Shown here: positions 11,940 to 23,837 of the stretch, in pieces | Layout of the letters: every line of letters begins with the position of its first letter | Position numbering within the stretch: the first letter of the stretch is position 1 | Source: Siphonodentalium dalli | Lineage: Eukaryota > Mollusca > Scaphopoda > Gadilida > Siphonodentaliidae | Direction of reading: 5' to 3' | NCBI GenBank assembly: GCA_032622095.1 | Contig: CP136065.1 | Location: forward strand, 244,277,474-244,341,473 | Length of the DNA: 64,000 bases | Program-made: the position numbers and the translations under genes | The notes under the pieces: model-generated | Told to the model about the DNA's origin: nothing | The model's database searches: none | What the model saw: only the letters and a program-made list of their open reading frames with translations

Positions 11940-13035
11940 CACCAGGTTGTGCAAGATCCTGGAAATAAAGTGTGACAGATTATGTTGCTACAGACATGTT
12001 TGTGTTGTCGAACAAAAGCAACTCGCTGCCCAACAGCAGACATCACAGTACAATTTGCAGGAAAATGAGATACATTACAGACGACACATACTATATCATG
12101 TGAATTCTGAGAATACTTGTGCGAATTCCCTCCTCTATCCATTGAACGCCTGTTAGAATTTGTCATCAATGTAGAAACTGAAGGTTTAAGCGACGGGTTA
12201 TTATCAGCAGCCTCCAGATTATCTAGTTCAAGTCTCAAACACTCCCTTATTCCCGTCAAAGTGAGCTGATGATTGCCATAGCATTGAACTAATTTAGCTC
12301 GTAGTGTCGCCGGCAATTTCTGCATAACCATCGATATAAGCATATCACTGTATGCTGTGTGTTGGTCCAGCGCCGATAATGTCCCATAAATTACAAAAAC
12401 TATACTGTGTGGGGTGGAGTGGTAAATTAATCAATGTTTGCATGAACAATTTTATGCGTCTCACTGAATCGTTCTTTAAGTTTCGCAATCGCAACAAAGT
12501 AATTATCCTTAGTCAAACTTAAACCGTCCACGCATGAGGCTGCTGATCCACGCACCAATCACCTCAGGTGCTGAAACTGCTAGACTGATGGAACTTCATA
12601 ATCAGGAACGGAATGTACCGCGTCAGTAAATGTATCCCACAAAAAGCTTGCCACTGTTTCAGTTCTCATCGAAAACCGGCAATGAAAGCTTAGGAAGGAC
12701 CACACATTGACGCGAATTAGTTTTCGGAGCCCTCTCTGTTCAGTCCGTCCATTTTCTGTACGATTCTTGTCAAGAAATGCCAAATAACTGTTACGTAGAC
12801 TTTTGATTCCTTGCATGTACATCTCTGCTTCACCCGATTCCTTGTCGAATTGCGAATCATAATCAACAAGAAAATCAAGCAATGTATCGTTCATTTTATG
12901 GAGAATATAAATGTTCTCGTTCAGGTTGTCGATAAGATCTCTGAGTTGTTTGAAATCTGCGTCATCACTGTCCATAATCGAGTCGGCGTTCTTAATCAAT
13001 CTAGTTGTGTGACATCGCTGTGCTCTGCGTTTCAT
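11940..13035 (-). pseudogene. BEL/Pao LTR-retrotransposon gag remnant
   Basis: Read on the minus strand from 13,035 downward. The N-terminal part (to 12,580) is a helical gag start with RLIKNADSIM and IDNLNENIYILHKMND, and reaches LWDTFTDAVHSVP, a hallmark of the DUF1759 region of BEL/Pao gag. After a gap and frame changes, 12,540-12,390 reads LTKDNYFVAIAKLKERFSET and HKIVHANI, again DUF1759-like. From 12,343 the frame continues with MQKLPATLRAKLV and a Cys-rich knuckle beginning CVVCNVSHFPANC. No protease, reverse transcriptase, integrase or LTR pair is recognisable nearby, so this is a decayed fragment with several frameshifts and stops. Confidence 0.8.
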
Positions 13036-13049
13036 TTGAAAGTACTTTG

Positions 13050-14520
13050 AATATTAATTCACTGTGTGTCGACATCTTGACGATTCGAGGGACAGATCTA
13101 TCTGCATTCGGATCGGACGTTGCGAGCGTCATATATTTTTGATGTGGTTAAGGTTAAACTTACATGTAATAATGATCCAATGAATCTTGAACTCATGGTG
13201 TCACCCGCGATTTCGACACTATTGAACGTACACGTGCAAAGGAATGTTCGATTGTATCCATTTAAGGGGCTTGGAATTAACTCATTCTGTAACCAGTGAT
13301 ACTTCTTTTATTGTAGACATATTAGTGGGAGCCGATTTTTATTATGTGTGTTATTTATGTGGTACAAGATTTTCAAATACGAGGGGTGAATGGATCTATT
13401 GCTGTCAAAAATAAAAATAATTATTTTCTTTTGAGGTATGCATAGCAATAATTGCCATGTAATTTGTTACCGGTCTAATCAATGAGTTGGACAACTTGTG
13501 GATTCGTATTTGGGACATCGAAAATGGAGAGGCTGTGGTGGATATTTATTTACATGGCGGTCGAATGTAATGTAATTGAGTGAACGTCTGGGTTATGATA
13601 TATAGATTTAGATCGCGGTTACACTTTTAGGGTATTTCGAAGATGGAACCATTTATATTCAAATTCTTGATAAGTAATGGCGCATTTCGCAGTGCATTTT
13701 TCGCACTGATATATGTACTTCGGGTCACAGCAAGGCGTTAAACTATAGTTGGATGGGGTGTATAGGTTGTTGGCCAGTAAATGTACAAATACGTTAATAT
13801 GCGTGAGTTTTAAGGAAAAAATTACATTGGATGGAGAATGAAGTGATCGAAGTAAAACCTCGAAGATAGGTAGCCCACATTTTCCTCTTACTAACTTAGT
13901 AACTGGTCTTTTTTATAAGTAATATGTAAAATACACTTAATGTTTGTGTCCCAACAACTGTGGTTGTGTGGTAGCGGATTTCCAATGAAAATGTCCATTT
14001 CATTTTCAACTAAACCAGGTCAGCGACATCAGCTGAAATCAAACAATCTCAACTGAATTCAGATATAGAGTATACTCTCCAGTAAATTTTGAAGGAATCG
14101 CATATTCTGGCACTTGAATGTGGTTCAGTCTGTGTCTCTGCTTGTGCCATTCTCGATACGCAATTTGTCAACCCTGCCTAATTATAATGCAAAATGGGGC
14201 GTATTTCCAAATAGTTATATTATTTCTCCACGTTATCGATTAGGAAAGATACTCAACCCGATCATTATCGACAGGAATGGAGAGTATACGACGTGTTGTT
14301 ATGAAAAAGTGCCGTACAAAAGTACACCTCTATTTCACCTATTCTAACACTGGCAAACATAACATTATTTTCTTTTATCGGTGTCACCGAAAGACTGCAC
14401 ATTGTTTCGCAGCGTAAATCGTTATTACACACGATTCAAAACCCATCATATAAAAGTGTTACTTGAAGAAGAATTGATCATTTATTTCAGTCAAATCATT
14501 ACAACTCCGGATACGGAATT
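13050..14520. other. No gene recognised
   Basis: AT-rich sequence with only short frames. It could hold the LTR or leader of the adjacent BEL/Pao remnant, but I see no second LTR copy to prove it. Confidence 0.45.
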
Positions 14521-14536
14521 TTTACAACTTTAATGA

Positions 14537-14593
14537 GACTCGTCGTGATATGGCTTTGTTGCTAAAACGACGTTAAACCCCAATCAATCAATC
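14537..14593 (+). mobile_element. 57-bp retroelement 3' tail with 13-bp target duplication
   Basis: The insert contains GCTAAAACGACGTTAAACCC and ends in repeated AATC. It is flanked by perfect copies of ACAACTTTAATGA (14,524-14,536 and 14,594-14,606). A severely 5'-truncated insert, a simple-repeat 3' end and a long target duplication are the marks of target-primed reverse transcription. The same tail type occurs at 17,844-17,890 and, diverged, at about 56,378-56,425. Confidence 0.85.
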
Positions 14594-15004
14594 ACAACTT
14601 TAATGACTTTGAAGCACAAATAAGTACACAAATATACTTTATACGGAATTGTGAAGGCACGGTTAATGTCACCCTGCTGCAAATTTTGTTTTTTGTTTAG
14701 CATTTACGAGTTTTGTGTCTCCAATAGAACACATCTCATCTAATAACTATGATAGACTTATATTATATTACATATTCACTCATATTCAACGTTGATGCAT
14801 GTCTACAACAATTATGTTTGAAATAAAATGTTGCTCATATTGTGTAGAATTTAAACGCATTTGTTCTAAGAGTTTACAATATATATGTTTTTGTTATGAA
14901 CATAACGGAATTTCCTCCAGTATTTCAGAATAGTCAAAGACCGTGAAAATGACAACTTAAAAAAAAGATAACAGCATCAGTTTGTCACAGGATCCATCAA
15001 CATC

Positions 15005-16662
15005 TGTTACGCCGAGTTATGTAGTAACTGACGAGTTTTGTGGTAGCTCACGAGTTATGTAGTAACTGACGAGTTTTGTGGTAGCTCACGAGTTATGTAG
15101 TAACTGACGAGTTTTGTGGTAGCTCACGAGTTATGTAGTAACTGACGAGTTTTGTGGTAGCTCACGAGTTATGTAGTAACAATCGACGAGTTTTGTGGTA
15201 GCTCACGAGTTTTGTAGTAAAATCGACGAGTTGTGTAGTAATTTGGGTTACGAGTTTTCAAGTAAAATATCGGCGACTTTTGTAGTAAAAAACAAGCTAA
15301 CGAATTTTGTAGTAATACTCGTCGAGTTTTGTAGCAACAATTTTTAGTCAGTTTCAAAGGCGGGTTTGGACTTAATAAAATCGTATGTAGTAAATGCAAT
15401 GTTTTTATGTGTAAGTGTTTGTGTGGTGGACGTTAATGACGTTGTAGATCAACTTGATGTTGGTCCCTCGTCACTGCTGCGTCGTTTCTCATCAGAACTG
15501 AGCCAAACTTCGTACCTAGAAGTACTATGGCCATGTTATTAACTTGAACCTGGCCCCCATTACGCCAAACGTCGCGTCCTATTTCTTAATACCATGTTGT
15601 ATTGGTGAAATAGAATAAACTATCTATCTTGGTGGAAAACCAAATGTGGTTCGTCATTTTTCTCTGAGTGCATAGTGGATTCGCGACTTGTGCACTCTAA
15701 GAAATAAACGCAGCCAACAGTAGCCATGAAACAAAGGAGAGCGGCGAGTCATGCATGCGAACCATACAGTTATTGTTACTAATAATCGTTTCACTTTGCT
15801 TTTGCAATATAGACAACTCTACGCCACCTCTTGGTTCTTGGTTCGTTCTTGTGGATACCCATGTGATTTGACAAAGTAACACTCTGCCTATTGAATTATA
15901 ATACATGTAATTGAAAAATCCAAGAAAAAACGTGAACAGTTCATGTGACAGTAATAGTGGATAGTCAGTCCATTTGTTGCTGGTAAGCTCTCCCACAAAC
16001 TGGTCAACCAATGCGGGATACATAAAGTAATTAAGGAACACGATAGTGTGTGTGGTGGGTAAGGCTAGATAGATAGATAATTGTATAATGTATTGTCAAT
16101 ATAACATGGTATTAAGAATATGGTACCGTATAAACCAACAAAGAATAACGACAGATCATAATAAAACTCAGTTCAATTTCAATTCATTTTATTACTCAAA
16201 CCACATGGTATTGATGATAAAGACTACAATATGTTATACCCCGAGACATGCATGAACATTATTTATTTTTCATTGGACCTGGCACTTTCGTTGTCCCCTA
16301 TTGTAGATTAAGTCTCATTTACATGACGCGACCTGTACGGGGTACAACTTATGTTTGGGGGCAAATATCAAGTTGAGCTACAGTGTCATTAACGTCCACC
16401 ACACAAACAATTACACACAAAACATTGCATTTACTATATAAGATTTCATTAAACGCGCCTTTGAAACTTACTAAAAATTGTTGTTTGTTTTTACTACAGA
16501 ACTCGTCGATATTTTACTACAAAACTCGTAACCTGAAATTACTACATAACTCGTCGATTTTACAACAAAACATCGTGAGCTACCACAAAACTCGTCGATT
16601 GTTACTACATAACTCGTGAGCTACCACAAAACTCGTCAGTTACTACATAACTCGGCGTAACA
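15005..16662. mobile_element. 1.66-kb foldback element with minisatellite termini, 5-bp TSD
   Basis: The ends are TGTTACGCCGAG and CTCGGCGTAACA. They are flanked by ACATC at 15,000-15,004 and 16,663-16,667, a perfect 5-bp target duplication. The terminal inverted repeats are several hundred bp long. Outside they consist of a minisatellite (GAGTTATGTAGTAACTGAC / GAGTTTTGTGGTAGCTCAC); inside they are unique sequence including GTGTGGTGGACGTTAATGAC. Weaker inverted matches continue inward (TTCTTAATACCATGTT on both sides). The central part has no recognisable transposase, so it is non-autonomous. Confidence 0.85.
15013..15215. repeat. 38-bp minisatellite in left arm of foldback element
   Basis: About five tandem copies of a 38-bp unit alternating GTTATGTAGTAACTGACGAG and GTTTTGTGGTAGCTCACGAG, degrading inward. 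The inverted counterpart in the right arm (about 16,490-16,655) has fewer units. The two arms have thus gained or lost repeats independently since insertion. Confidence 0.85.
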
Positions 16663-16667
16663 ACATC

Positions 16668-17285
16668 ATATCAAATTAGTAGGACCTCTTGTCTAGGGGT
16701 GATATGGTCACATGCTGACATGTTTGTATATTATACAATGCATTGTCTCTTATGACAATTTCGATGATGAGAGGTGTTAATAAAGTTGAAACATGAACTA
16801 ATTTGCATTGTACAGAATGCATACAAATGGTGGTTTTATGCTGTCAAATGAGAGAGTATCTTCAAATGTCCATGTTCCCGAATGTTCCCTACATGCAGTC
16901 GCTGGCTTCTAGTTAGAGTATTAATAACCTGTTTATACAGTTCTTAATCCACCAATGTGATCTGATTATATTGTCCCATCGTCTGAGGATGATGCAATCC
17001 TAGTTGCAACGTTTATGCGTGCGCATCCGGATGATAACATGAATCGATATCCCGCCATTTATCGCAGGAATCACAGTGCGATCGCCCTTGCTCAATAGTC
17101 AAATTTGGCGCGAGATTTGAGCAGCGTGCAACTCGATAACCGTTCTGGGAAAATCAATAATCCACCGGCTGGAGGATTGCCAGCGAAGACAAACCGGGCA
17201 TGCTAACCACTGGACCACGGGGTTCTCTGTTAGAAACGTTCGGATTACCAATGCCTGTAAAAGTTTTCGAGAATATCTAAACATT
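16668..17285. other. No gene recognised
   Basis: Non-coding sequence between the foldback element and the next palindromic element. Only short frames are present. Confidence 0.45.
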
Positions 17286-17293
17286 CCGTTTAA

Positions 17294-17700
17294 CCCTTTC
17301 ATGACGGAGCTGCGCTGGCACAACATTAAAGATCCTGTGCCAATGCATTCTCTTATATATGCGAGTCGACCATATGTCGCGACGCATATTTAAGAGAATA
17401 CATTGGCCTAACAATTTTTTATCAACTTTTTATTACATTCTTTAACAATTGTTATCATCTGTTCTATCATTTTTCTACATTCTTTAACAATTTTTATCAT
17501 ATTTTTTTTATAATTTTGTCTTATATTCTATAACAATTGTTTAATATTTTTCTTATATTCTTTAACAATTTTATCTCTTTGTTATAATATTTCTTACCTT
17601 CTTTACAATTTTTGTCATTATTTATCATTATTTCTTACATTCTTTAACAAGTTTTTATAATTGTTTTAAATTTAAATATTTTGACTTTGTAACTCGAAAT
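17294..17700. mobile_element. piggyBac-type MITE remnant with palindrome and AT-rich tail
   Basis: TTAA (17,290-17,293) is followed by CCCTTTCATGACGG, the inverse of the end seen at 892-903. A 67-bp palindrome follows at 17,340-17,406. After it comes about 270 bp of degenerate AT-rich repeats of the form TTCTTTAACAATTTTTATC. The right terminus is not found, so the end coordinate is approximate. Confidence 0.55.
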
Positions 17701-17843
17701 CATTGTCTGGTGAAGTTGCCAGTTACTCGCCGATGGCCGGTGGTTTGCCGCACACGGTCGACGGGTTTATCACCCATAGAAATCACTGTTAAATTAACTA
17801 TAAGTGTGCGGATATCATCCACCACTAAAACTGACAATTACGA

Positions 17844-17890
17844 GATATGGCTTAGTTGCTGAAAGCGAATTTAAACCCCAAATCAATCAA
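17844..17890 (+). mobile_element. Short retroelement 3' tail, copy 2
   Basis: GAGATATGGCTTAGTTGCTG followed by TTTAAACCCCAAATCAATCA resembles the tail at 14,537-14,593. The central CGACGTT part is mutated, and I see no clear target duplication, suggesting an older insertion. Confidence 0.6.
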
Positions 17891-17899
17891 TCGCATTAA

Positions 17900-18840
17900 A
17901 TCCGGTACAAGGGAAAAGAAAAAAACTTACCGTATTAGTACGAATGTCGGCTATCTTCAAAACTTCTGGATCGAAATAACGCTCTGGAGAAAATCAGTTG
18001 AATTGGTTTGAATTGTGAAGTTCGATAAATATTAAATATTCCATTTTGGATGACACGTGACCACTCGGTAATGAAGAATATAAACGCGTTTTGTTGATTA
18101 AATCTCCAAGTATGTTTTTGCTGAGTCTAAGCGTCTGTATTTGGACTCGAGTGAAGTCCTTGGAAATATACTACCGTATATCATTTCGACTCAGTGATTT
18201 ATTTTTACAATCCCTATAAGTATACGTGCACGCAGCTGTCAAAATGTCCTTAAAGTTTTCATGATATTCTTTATTTAAAGTTTTATTGCCCCATTCCGAA
18301 TGACAAATGTTGTAATTACACCATTGATGTTGTATAACACATTGGAAGAATGCCACGAGTTGTTGTATAACCGATACTTTCCAGAATTGTGGAGGATAAA
18401 ATTATCCAGCCCGCTGTTAGCGGACGGCGGGTTGGACACACCACCTAGTTTTCCGATGATATATGCATGGCAATTACACGAGGTTATACCGACGCAATTG
18501 TATTGTATATTACTGTGCATTGTTGCTGTGACATTAAATTATTTTAATTCCACAATAAAATACGCTGGCATTTCACGTAACTCGTGCCTGAGCTCGGTAC
18601 AAGACACGTCAAAAGACTCATTGACTATGAGTTCGAAGGAAGCTATAATATGTATCATACCACTGCGACTGATGATATTTCGATAGTACTTAAAATATAC
18701 CAATATTTCTTCGTTGACTTGATTTGAGACATATTTTATTTGCATCATATACAACGTTTCTTTAAAAGGGTTGGAGTTGTACTCAGTTCTCTAAATGTAT
18801 GTTTGCGTAATCTAAGTTAATGGACAACTTTCGAATTTTG
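17900..18840. other. No gene recognised
   Basis: It holds a 128-codon plus-strand frame (18,300-18,686) with no domain, repeat or splice context that I recognise. A minus-strand frame overlaps it. I treat both as chance. Confidence 0.4.
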
Positions 18841-18849
18841 ATTGACAGC

Positions 18850-19245
18850 AGATAATTATTACAAGTAGCTATTTGTTATTGTAATTATTTCGGACGGTCC
18901 AAAAACATGTTCGCAGAATTGACGACGAGTCCGTCTGTGAGACAATAGTGCTTGCTGCTCCCATTAAGGGGATTACGGGACTGCGTGCCGTGATTTATCA
19001 GTTTGAACTTAATAATGATGTTATCAGGTCATAGCTTAGCGCTTTTTGTTTCGCAAGCGTCTCCTGTTTCACGACGAGGAATGATTTTATTGCTACTAAT
19101 ATATAATAATTAAGGCCACATTGCGATCACGATTTAAGACATACTTTCAGAGTCATATCCCATATTGAGCAGCTGAGAAAAGGTCGATAACTGATTACTA
19201 TATCATGTATTTGTGAGTTTTGTTGAAAATCGGAACATATAATCG
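18850..19245. repeat. ~390-bp dispersed repeat, copy 1
   Basis: It shares long blocks with 58,310-58,672: AGATAATTATTAC, TTCGGACGGTCCAAAAACAT, GTCATAGCTTAG, TTTCACGACGA and TTTGTGAGTTTTGTTGAAAA. Similarity spans the full length with substitutions and small indels. Both copies are in the same orientation. No coding frame is shared, so it is either an unclassified transposable element or an old duplication. Confidence 0.7.
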
Positions 19246-19249
19246 TAAC

Positions 19250-21000
19250 AACGAATATGAAAAACCGACAGCGAATATAAAGAACACAAATTCTATAGAC
19301 ATAATTATTAAAAATAGGGAATACTACATGTTCAAAATGCGAAAATGCTATTTTAGTGTTATCACCAATGATAAATAGTCACTCCTTCACATCCTGTACT
19401 AATTGGAGAGTAGATTACCCATTATGCTAAGAATAAGCATAGTACGATTGCTTGACATGCTAATCGAGTCTGTTCACTCCTCGCGGTAGTGTTTCAAGAT
19501 CGGGTGAATACACTTACCAAATCTAGAAAAACAACTGTGCAGTCCAAATGCAATAAAGTAATAAAGATAACCTGCATCTTCACATTAAGATGTCCCCTTT
19601 ACGCTCGCATCAACACACATCAGCATTATTCAATAAATATACCAATTATCACACTGGTCGTATGTGAGGTCCACTGCGGTATGTCTTCGAATATCACTAA
19701 CCAACTAACTGTATATTATTTGATAACAAGTGAATCATACACATGTTACAAATAATGTTATAAATGAATAAATGTTATAAATAAGTGTTATCCGGGCCAA
19801 TAACCACCGAATTATCAAACCCAACCCGAGTCCATGCATAGATCCATATAAGTTTACGATGTTAATATTAAGTGGTGGGATGTGTGTTAGTGAATATATG
19901 TCATGTCAGAAACACCGAACCGAAGACCCCCCCCGCATCCATATGCGAAGTAATTTCCCATTGCAAAACTACTATCATTCCCTACTTATCTTTGTCGACC
20001 ATACCTATCGATAACTAATCGAGCGTAGAAATAATCACACGTAACTTGATGTAGGGCTAATCACTGTTATTACAATATGCAACCAAACTATGCCAGAATA
20101 TTATAAATAATACTTCGCTGTAAAGTCAGCTAAACGCGCGCATGATTAACAATCAAATTAATAATCTGTATCGTTTTTCTGTGAAACCAGAAATCGGTAT
20201 TCTCGTCTCAGATTCGAAGCTCAGTTTTTCAGAAAATTCTAAATTCTAAATTCAAGCATCATTGGAATCATTCCTCTGTACGTCATCGAAATATAAAACT
20301 TCTCCTATTTGATTATACCGAACTATACGCTTCAAACAGATTACCTATATTTTCGTGATCAAAGCTGGTACCTTACCTCATAGTACGAAATGTGAACAGA
20401 CTTGCAGGCTTGAATGACAATAAGAAGGCAAACCTTGGATTACGTAAACCTGAGATTTTAAAAGACGAGAATACGCACCAATACGGACCAATAATCCCGG
20501 CTTACTCGGTTCGAAACTAATATAGGTAACATTTCGCGATGACCGTGGTCTGGGCCTGGTCTATAGACTATAGTTCACGTGGAATCTGGTCCATACCAGA
20601 GACCAGAATTCGGCCGAAAGAGTTCATTTGTTATAGAAGTGATATGATCCAGGTAAGACGCGACTGAGCAGCCCCAAATTCATTATCACAACAGCCATTT
20701 CACGGACAATTTAGTTACATGTCCATATCTTATTTGTCAAGGGTTTCGAAAAAATATTTTAATTTTGTTTTGTGAAAAATAATCATACAAAACAGTAAAC
20801 AATATCCAGAGATTTTTCAAGAACCAACTTACGGCCCGAAAATCAGACAACATGTTACATGTAATGGAGAAAACGCAACTATATTGTGTTGAAATATTTT
20901 TCACATTTAAAAAAAATTCATAAATTGCGCTCGAAAAGCATATGCCCATACCGATGGGGCGTAAAATAATTTACTTCCATAACGAACTTATAATACGTTA
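19250..21000. other. No gene recognised
   Basis: AT-rich non-coding sequence. I see no convincing exons, tandem repeats or terminal inverted repeats. Confidence 0.4.
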
Positions 21001-21004
21001 ATAA

Positions 21005-21395
21005 CCCTTTACCCAACAGAAGGGCCCTGTGCCAATGCATTCTCTTATATATGCGAGTCGACCATAGGTCGCCTCGCATATATAAGAGAATGCATTGGCT
21101 TAACACATTACAAATTATAAAATTGTTAAAGAATGTAAGCAAAAATGGTAAAAAGTGTTAAAAAAAGATTTTTTTAGGCCAATGCATTCTCTTATATATG
21201 CGAGGCGACATATGGCCGACTCGCATATATAAGAGAATGCATTGGCACAGGGCATAACTGTAACCATCACAATGTGGTCAATGAGCCGGTTCCAATGATA
21301 TCCATATTTGTATGGTTTTATTGAGACAGACCCAAGACAATTTAGGCTGTTGCAGCTTTATTTGGCCGGTTTTGGCCGTTTTGTTGGGTAAAGGG
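21005..21395. mobile_element. 391-bp piggyBac-type MITE with two palindromes
   Basis: The termini are inverted: CCCTTTACCCAACA at 21,005 and TGTTGGGTAAAGGG ending at 21,395. The right end abuts TTAA (21,396-21,399). The left abuts ATAA, one change from TTAA. Inside are two 67-bp palindromes (21,032-21,098 and 21,179-21,245), themselves placed as an inverted pair within GCCCTGTG...CACAGGGC. No transposase is present. The terminus and target match piggyBac convention (TTAA + CCC); family assignment is inference. Confidence 0.75.
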
Positions 21396-21399
21396 TTAA

Positions 21400-22390
21400 G
21401 AGGCAATGTAAAACTCTTTTATTTTCAGTTATTTATGGTCTCAAATGAGGCGATTCTACGCGATTATGAACTTAAACAAATGATATTATAAACCGATAAC
21501 GTGCTGATTTTCGGGAAACAGTCTGAATTATCTTGTTCGTTGCGATGACAAACATACATGTTCTCTTATTATCCACGTGATCAATTTACCCACGATTGAC
21601 TCCGATGTTGGTGACACCTTCTGGGACGTGGTTTACTGTATATGCGTCCGGTACACCCGCCAGTGTGCCAGACCGAACTCCCCAATCCAATAAAAAGGAA
21701 ACAAAATGGTTTTATTTTTAGTTTTGTTCTTATCCCAGTATGGTAAAGAGAAAGTAGAAATGCTAGTTATATAGCGGTTATTTAGTAGTTATATATTAGT
21801 TGTAAAGTAGTGTTATATAAGTTATATAGTAGATATATATACTAGTTATATAGTTCCCAATCCGAGTGGCCATCTTTAGATTATGAAAACAATTACCTCA
21901 TATTTCCAACCGTTCATTTTGTGTCGTGATTGGGACTGAGACACAGTATGCCACAAACGGTCATGGCATCCTACCCTCGACTTGTAGATGTACCCACCAG
22001 GATTATCTTCTGATTTCTGAAATTGTGATATTCCCTTTAAATAATGGTGAGATTCCTGGGAAAATACTGTATAACATTTAACAAAATGAAACATTTAAAA
22101 AAAAAAAAAACATTTCGAAAAACTAATATCCGCCGAGGTAATCCGAGTCACCACACCAATTTGGTTGAAATCATCAGTGCATTGTCCTAAACGATTGGAT
22201 AATTGGATAAACAGTTTAGCACAGCAACTTAGAAGGGTGATTGGCCAATATTTGGGTTGGTCGAGTCTCCCGTATGTTGGTAAATGTATATGCCAATGAT
22301 AACACCGGAAGATACTCGGATATAGTCATTGAAAATAAGATCATGGCCGCTTGATTTGTTAGTTTGGAATCTCTTAATATTTTGTTGTAT
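21400..22390. other. No gene; AT-rich degenerate repeat at 21,760-21,860
   Basis: Non-coding sequence. It contains short imperfect repeats of the type AGTTATATAGTAG at about 21,760-21,860 and an A-homopolymer near 22,095. No exon is recognised. Confidence 0.45.
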
Positions 22391-22394
22391 TCTC

Positions 22395-23213
22395 TTCGGT
22401 GATCAGCCTGTTCTCTCGTAAATAAGCTCGCATAGAACTTATTTAAAACACACGAAATAGGCCCATATATGGATCATTTGAATCTGAGCTAAACTATATA
22501 TGACCTTAAATGGGACACGATCAACACAGTCGCATTTGAGCTTATTTCAATTATAAATAAGCTGATATATGCACTATTTAATCTACTTTTTTCATCGACA
22601 CGTCGAACCAGATGAACGCTCTTTATAATGTGTTTTCACTGCCGACCTCGCCACTCAACGGAATAACGGGTACAAGTCATGTATGAGCTTATTTCAGAAT
22701 CAAATAAGATCCATACGACCCTATGTGACCCACAATATCAAATCCAGTTGTAAGTCGGGATTTTTTTACCCTGTACCAATGCATTCTCTTATATATGCGA
22801 GTCGACCATAGGTCGCCTCGCATATATAAGAGAATGCATTGGCCTAACAATTTCTTACAATTTTTAGGACATAAAATAAAAAACATCCATTACCCCGCAG
22901 GGAGCCCCACACATATATAGAAGCATATAGAAGAGTGTCGTCTGCTCATGTTTGTCTGGGGCTCTGTATGGGTGAAATTATAAAATTGTTAAAGAATACA
23001 AGAAAAAAATATTAAAATTGTAAAAAATTGTTAGGCCAATGCATTCTCTTATATATGCGAGGCGACCTATGGTCGACTCGCATATATAAGAGAATGCATT
23101 GGCACAGGGTAAAAAAAAATCCCGACTTACGACTGGATTTGATATGGCGGGTCACATTTGTGAACATTTAGGTCCTATATGAACCTATTTGCTCGAGGAT
23201 ATGTTGAGCTAAT
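22395..23213. mobile_element. Foldback MITE family B (AATAAGCTCATAT), interrupted copy
   Basis: The left end reads CTGTTCTCTCGTAAATAAGC and the right end TGCTCGAGGATATGTTG. Relatives lie at 38,565-38,930, about 47,820-48,010, 61,257-61,480 and 61,797-61,960. The internal landmark GATGAACGCTCTTTATAATG recurs. This copy is split by the palindromic element at 22,724-23,156, which gives a relative age: family B inserted first. Confidence 0.65.
22724..23156. mobile_element. 433-bp palindromic MITE inserted in family B element
   Basis: Outer inverted repeats of about 50 bp begin TGTGACCC and contain CAAATCCAGTTGTAAGTCGG on the left and its inverse on the right, through to ACCCTGT. They enclose two palindromes (22,776-22,842 and 23,036-23,102). 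The roughly 190-bp centre includes a short unrelated stretch (about 22,885-22,975). No clear target duplication is seen. Confidence 0.75.
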
Positions 23214-23503
23214 CGATCGGTTCGGATCGTCTGCGTATAATATATCCTTTATGAATGGGTCGTCATTGTGTATAGACGCATTGATATTCTGACATTAACA
23301 CACACATGTTTGGCACCTCTTTGTCATGATACATCTGTTATCTGGCATAATACTCATGTATTTGAGTAACATGAGTGGCATAAATACCCGTGTACATTAT
23401 TTGATAATGTGCAGGGGATTATTTCGGCACATATGTCGCGAGTGGAGACAATTATAGAATAAAACGATAAAGAAAAGGACTGTCGTGACTGCACAGCCGA
23501 CCC

Positions 23504-23837
23504 ATGAGTGCATACTGAGTGTCGTGAGTGCATACTGAGTGTCGTGAGTGCATACTGAGTGTCGTGAGTGCATACTGAGTGTCGTGAGTGCATACTGAGT
23601 GTCGTGAGTGCATACTGAGTGTCGTGAGTGCATACTGAGTGTCGTGAGTGCATACTGAGTGTCGTGAGTGCATACTGAGTGTCGTGAGTGCATACTGAGT
23701 GTCGTGAGTGCATACTGAGTGTCGTGAGTGCATACTGAGTGTCGTGAGTGCATACTGAGTGTCGTGAGTGCATACTGAGTGTCGTGAGTGCATACTGAGT
23801 GTCGTGAGTGCATACTGAGTGTCGTGAGTGCATACTG
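23504..23837. repeat. 20-bp minisatellite, ~16.7 identical copies
   Basis: The unit GTGTCGTGAGTGCATACTGA repeats without a visible substitution for over 330 bp. All three minus-strand frames stay open because 20 bp is out of phase and the unit has no minus-strand stop. They encode the same periodic peptide (MHSRHSVCTHDTQYALTTLS) in shifted registers, so the overlapping open frames are artefacts. Complete homogeneity points to recent expansion, or to collapse/expansion in assembly. Confidence 0.95.

Noticed and set aside
15005-16662. CRISPR-like repeat spacing in the 38-bp direct repeats
   Set aside because: Repeats are contiguous without unique spacers, occur as an inverted pair within a transposable element, and the genome is eukaryotic.
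18300-18686. 128-codon plus frame
   Set aside because: No recognisable domain, no splice or promoter context, and an overlapping antisense frame of similar length.
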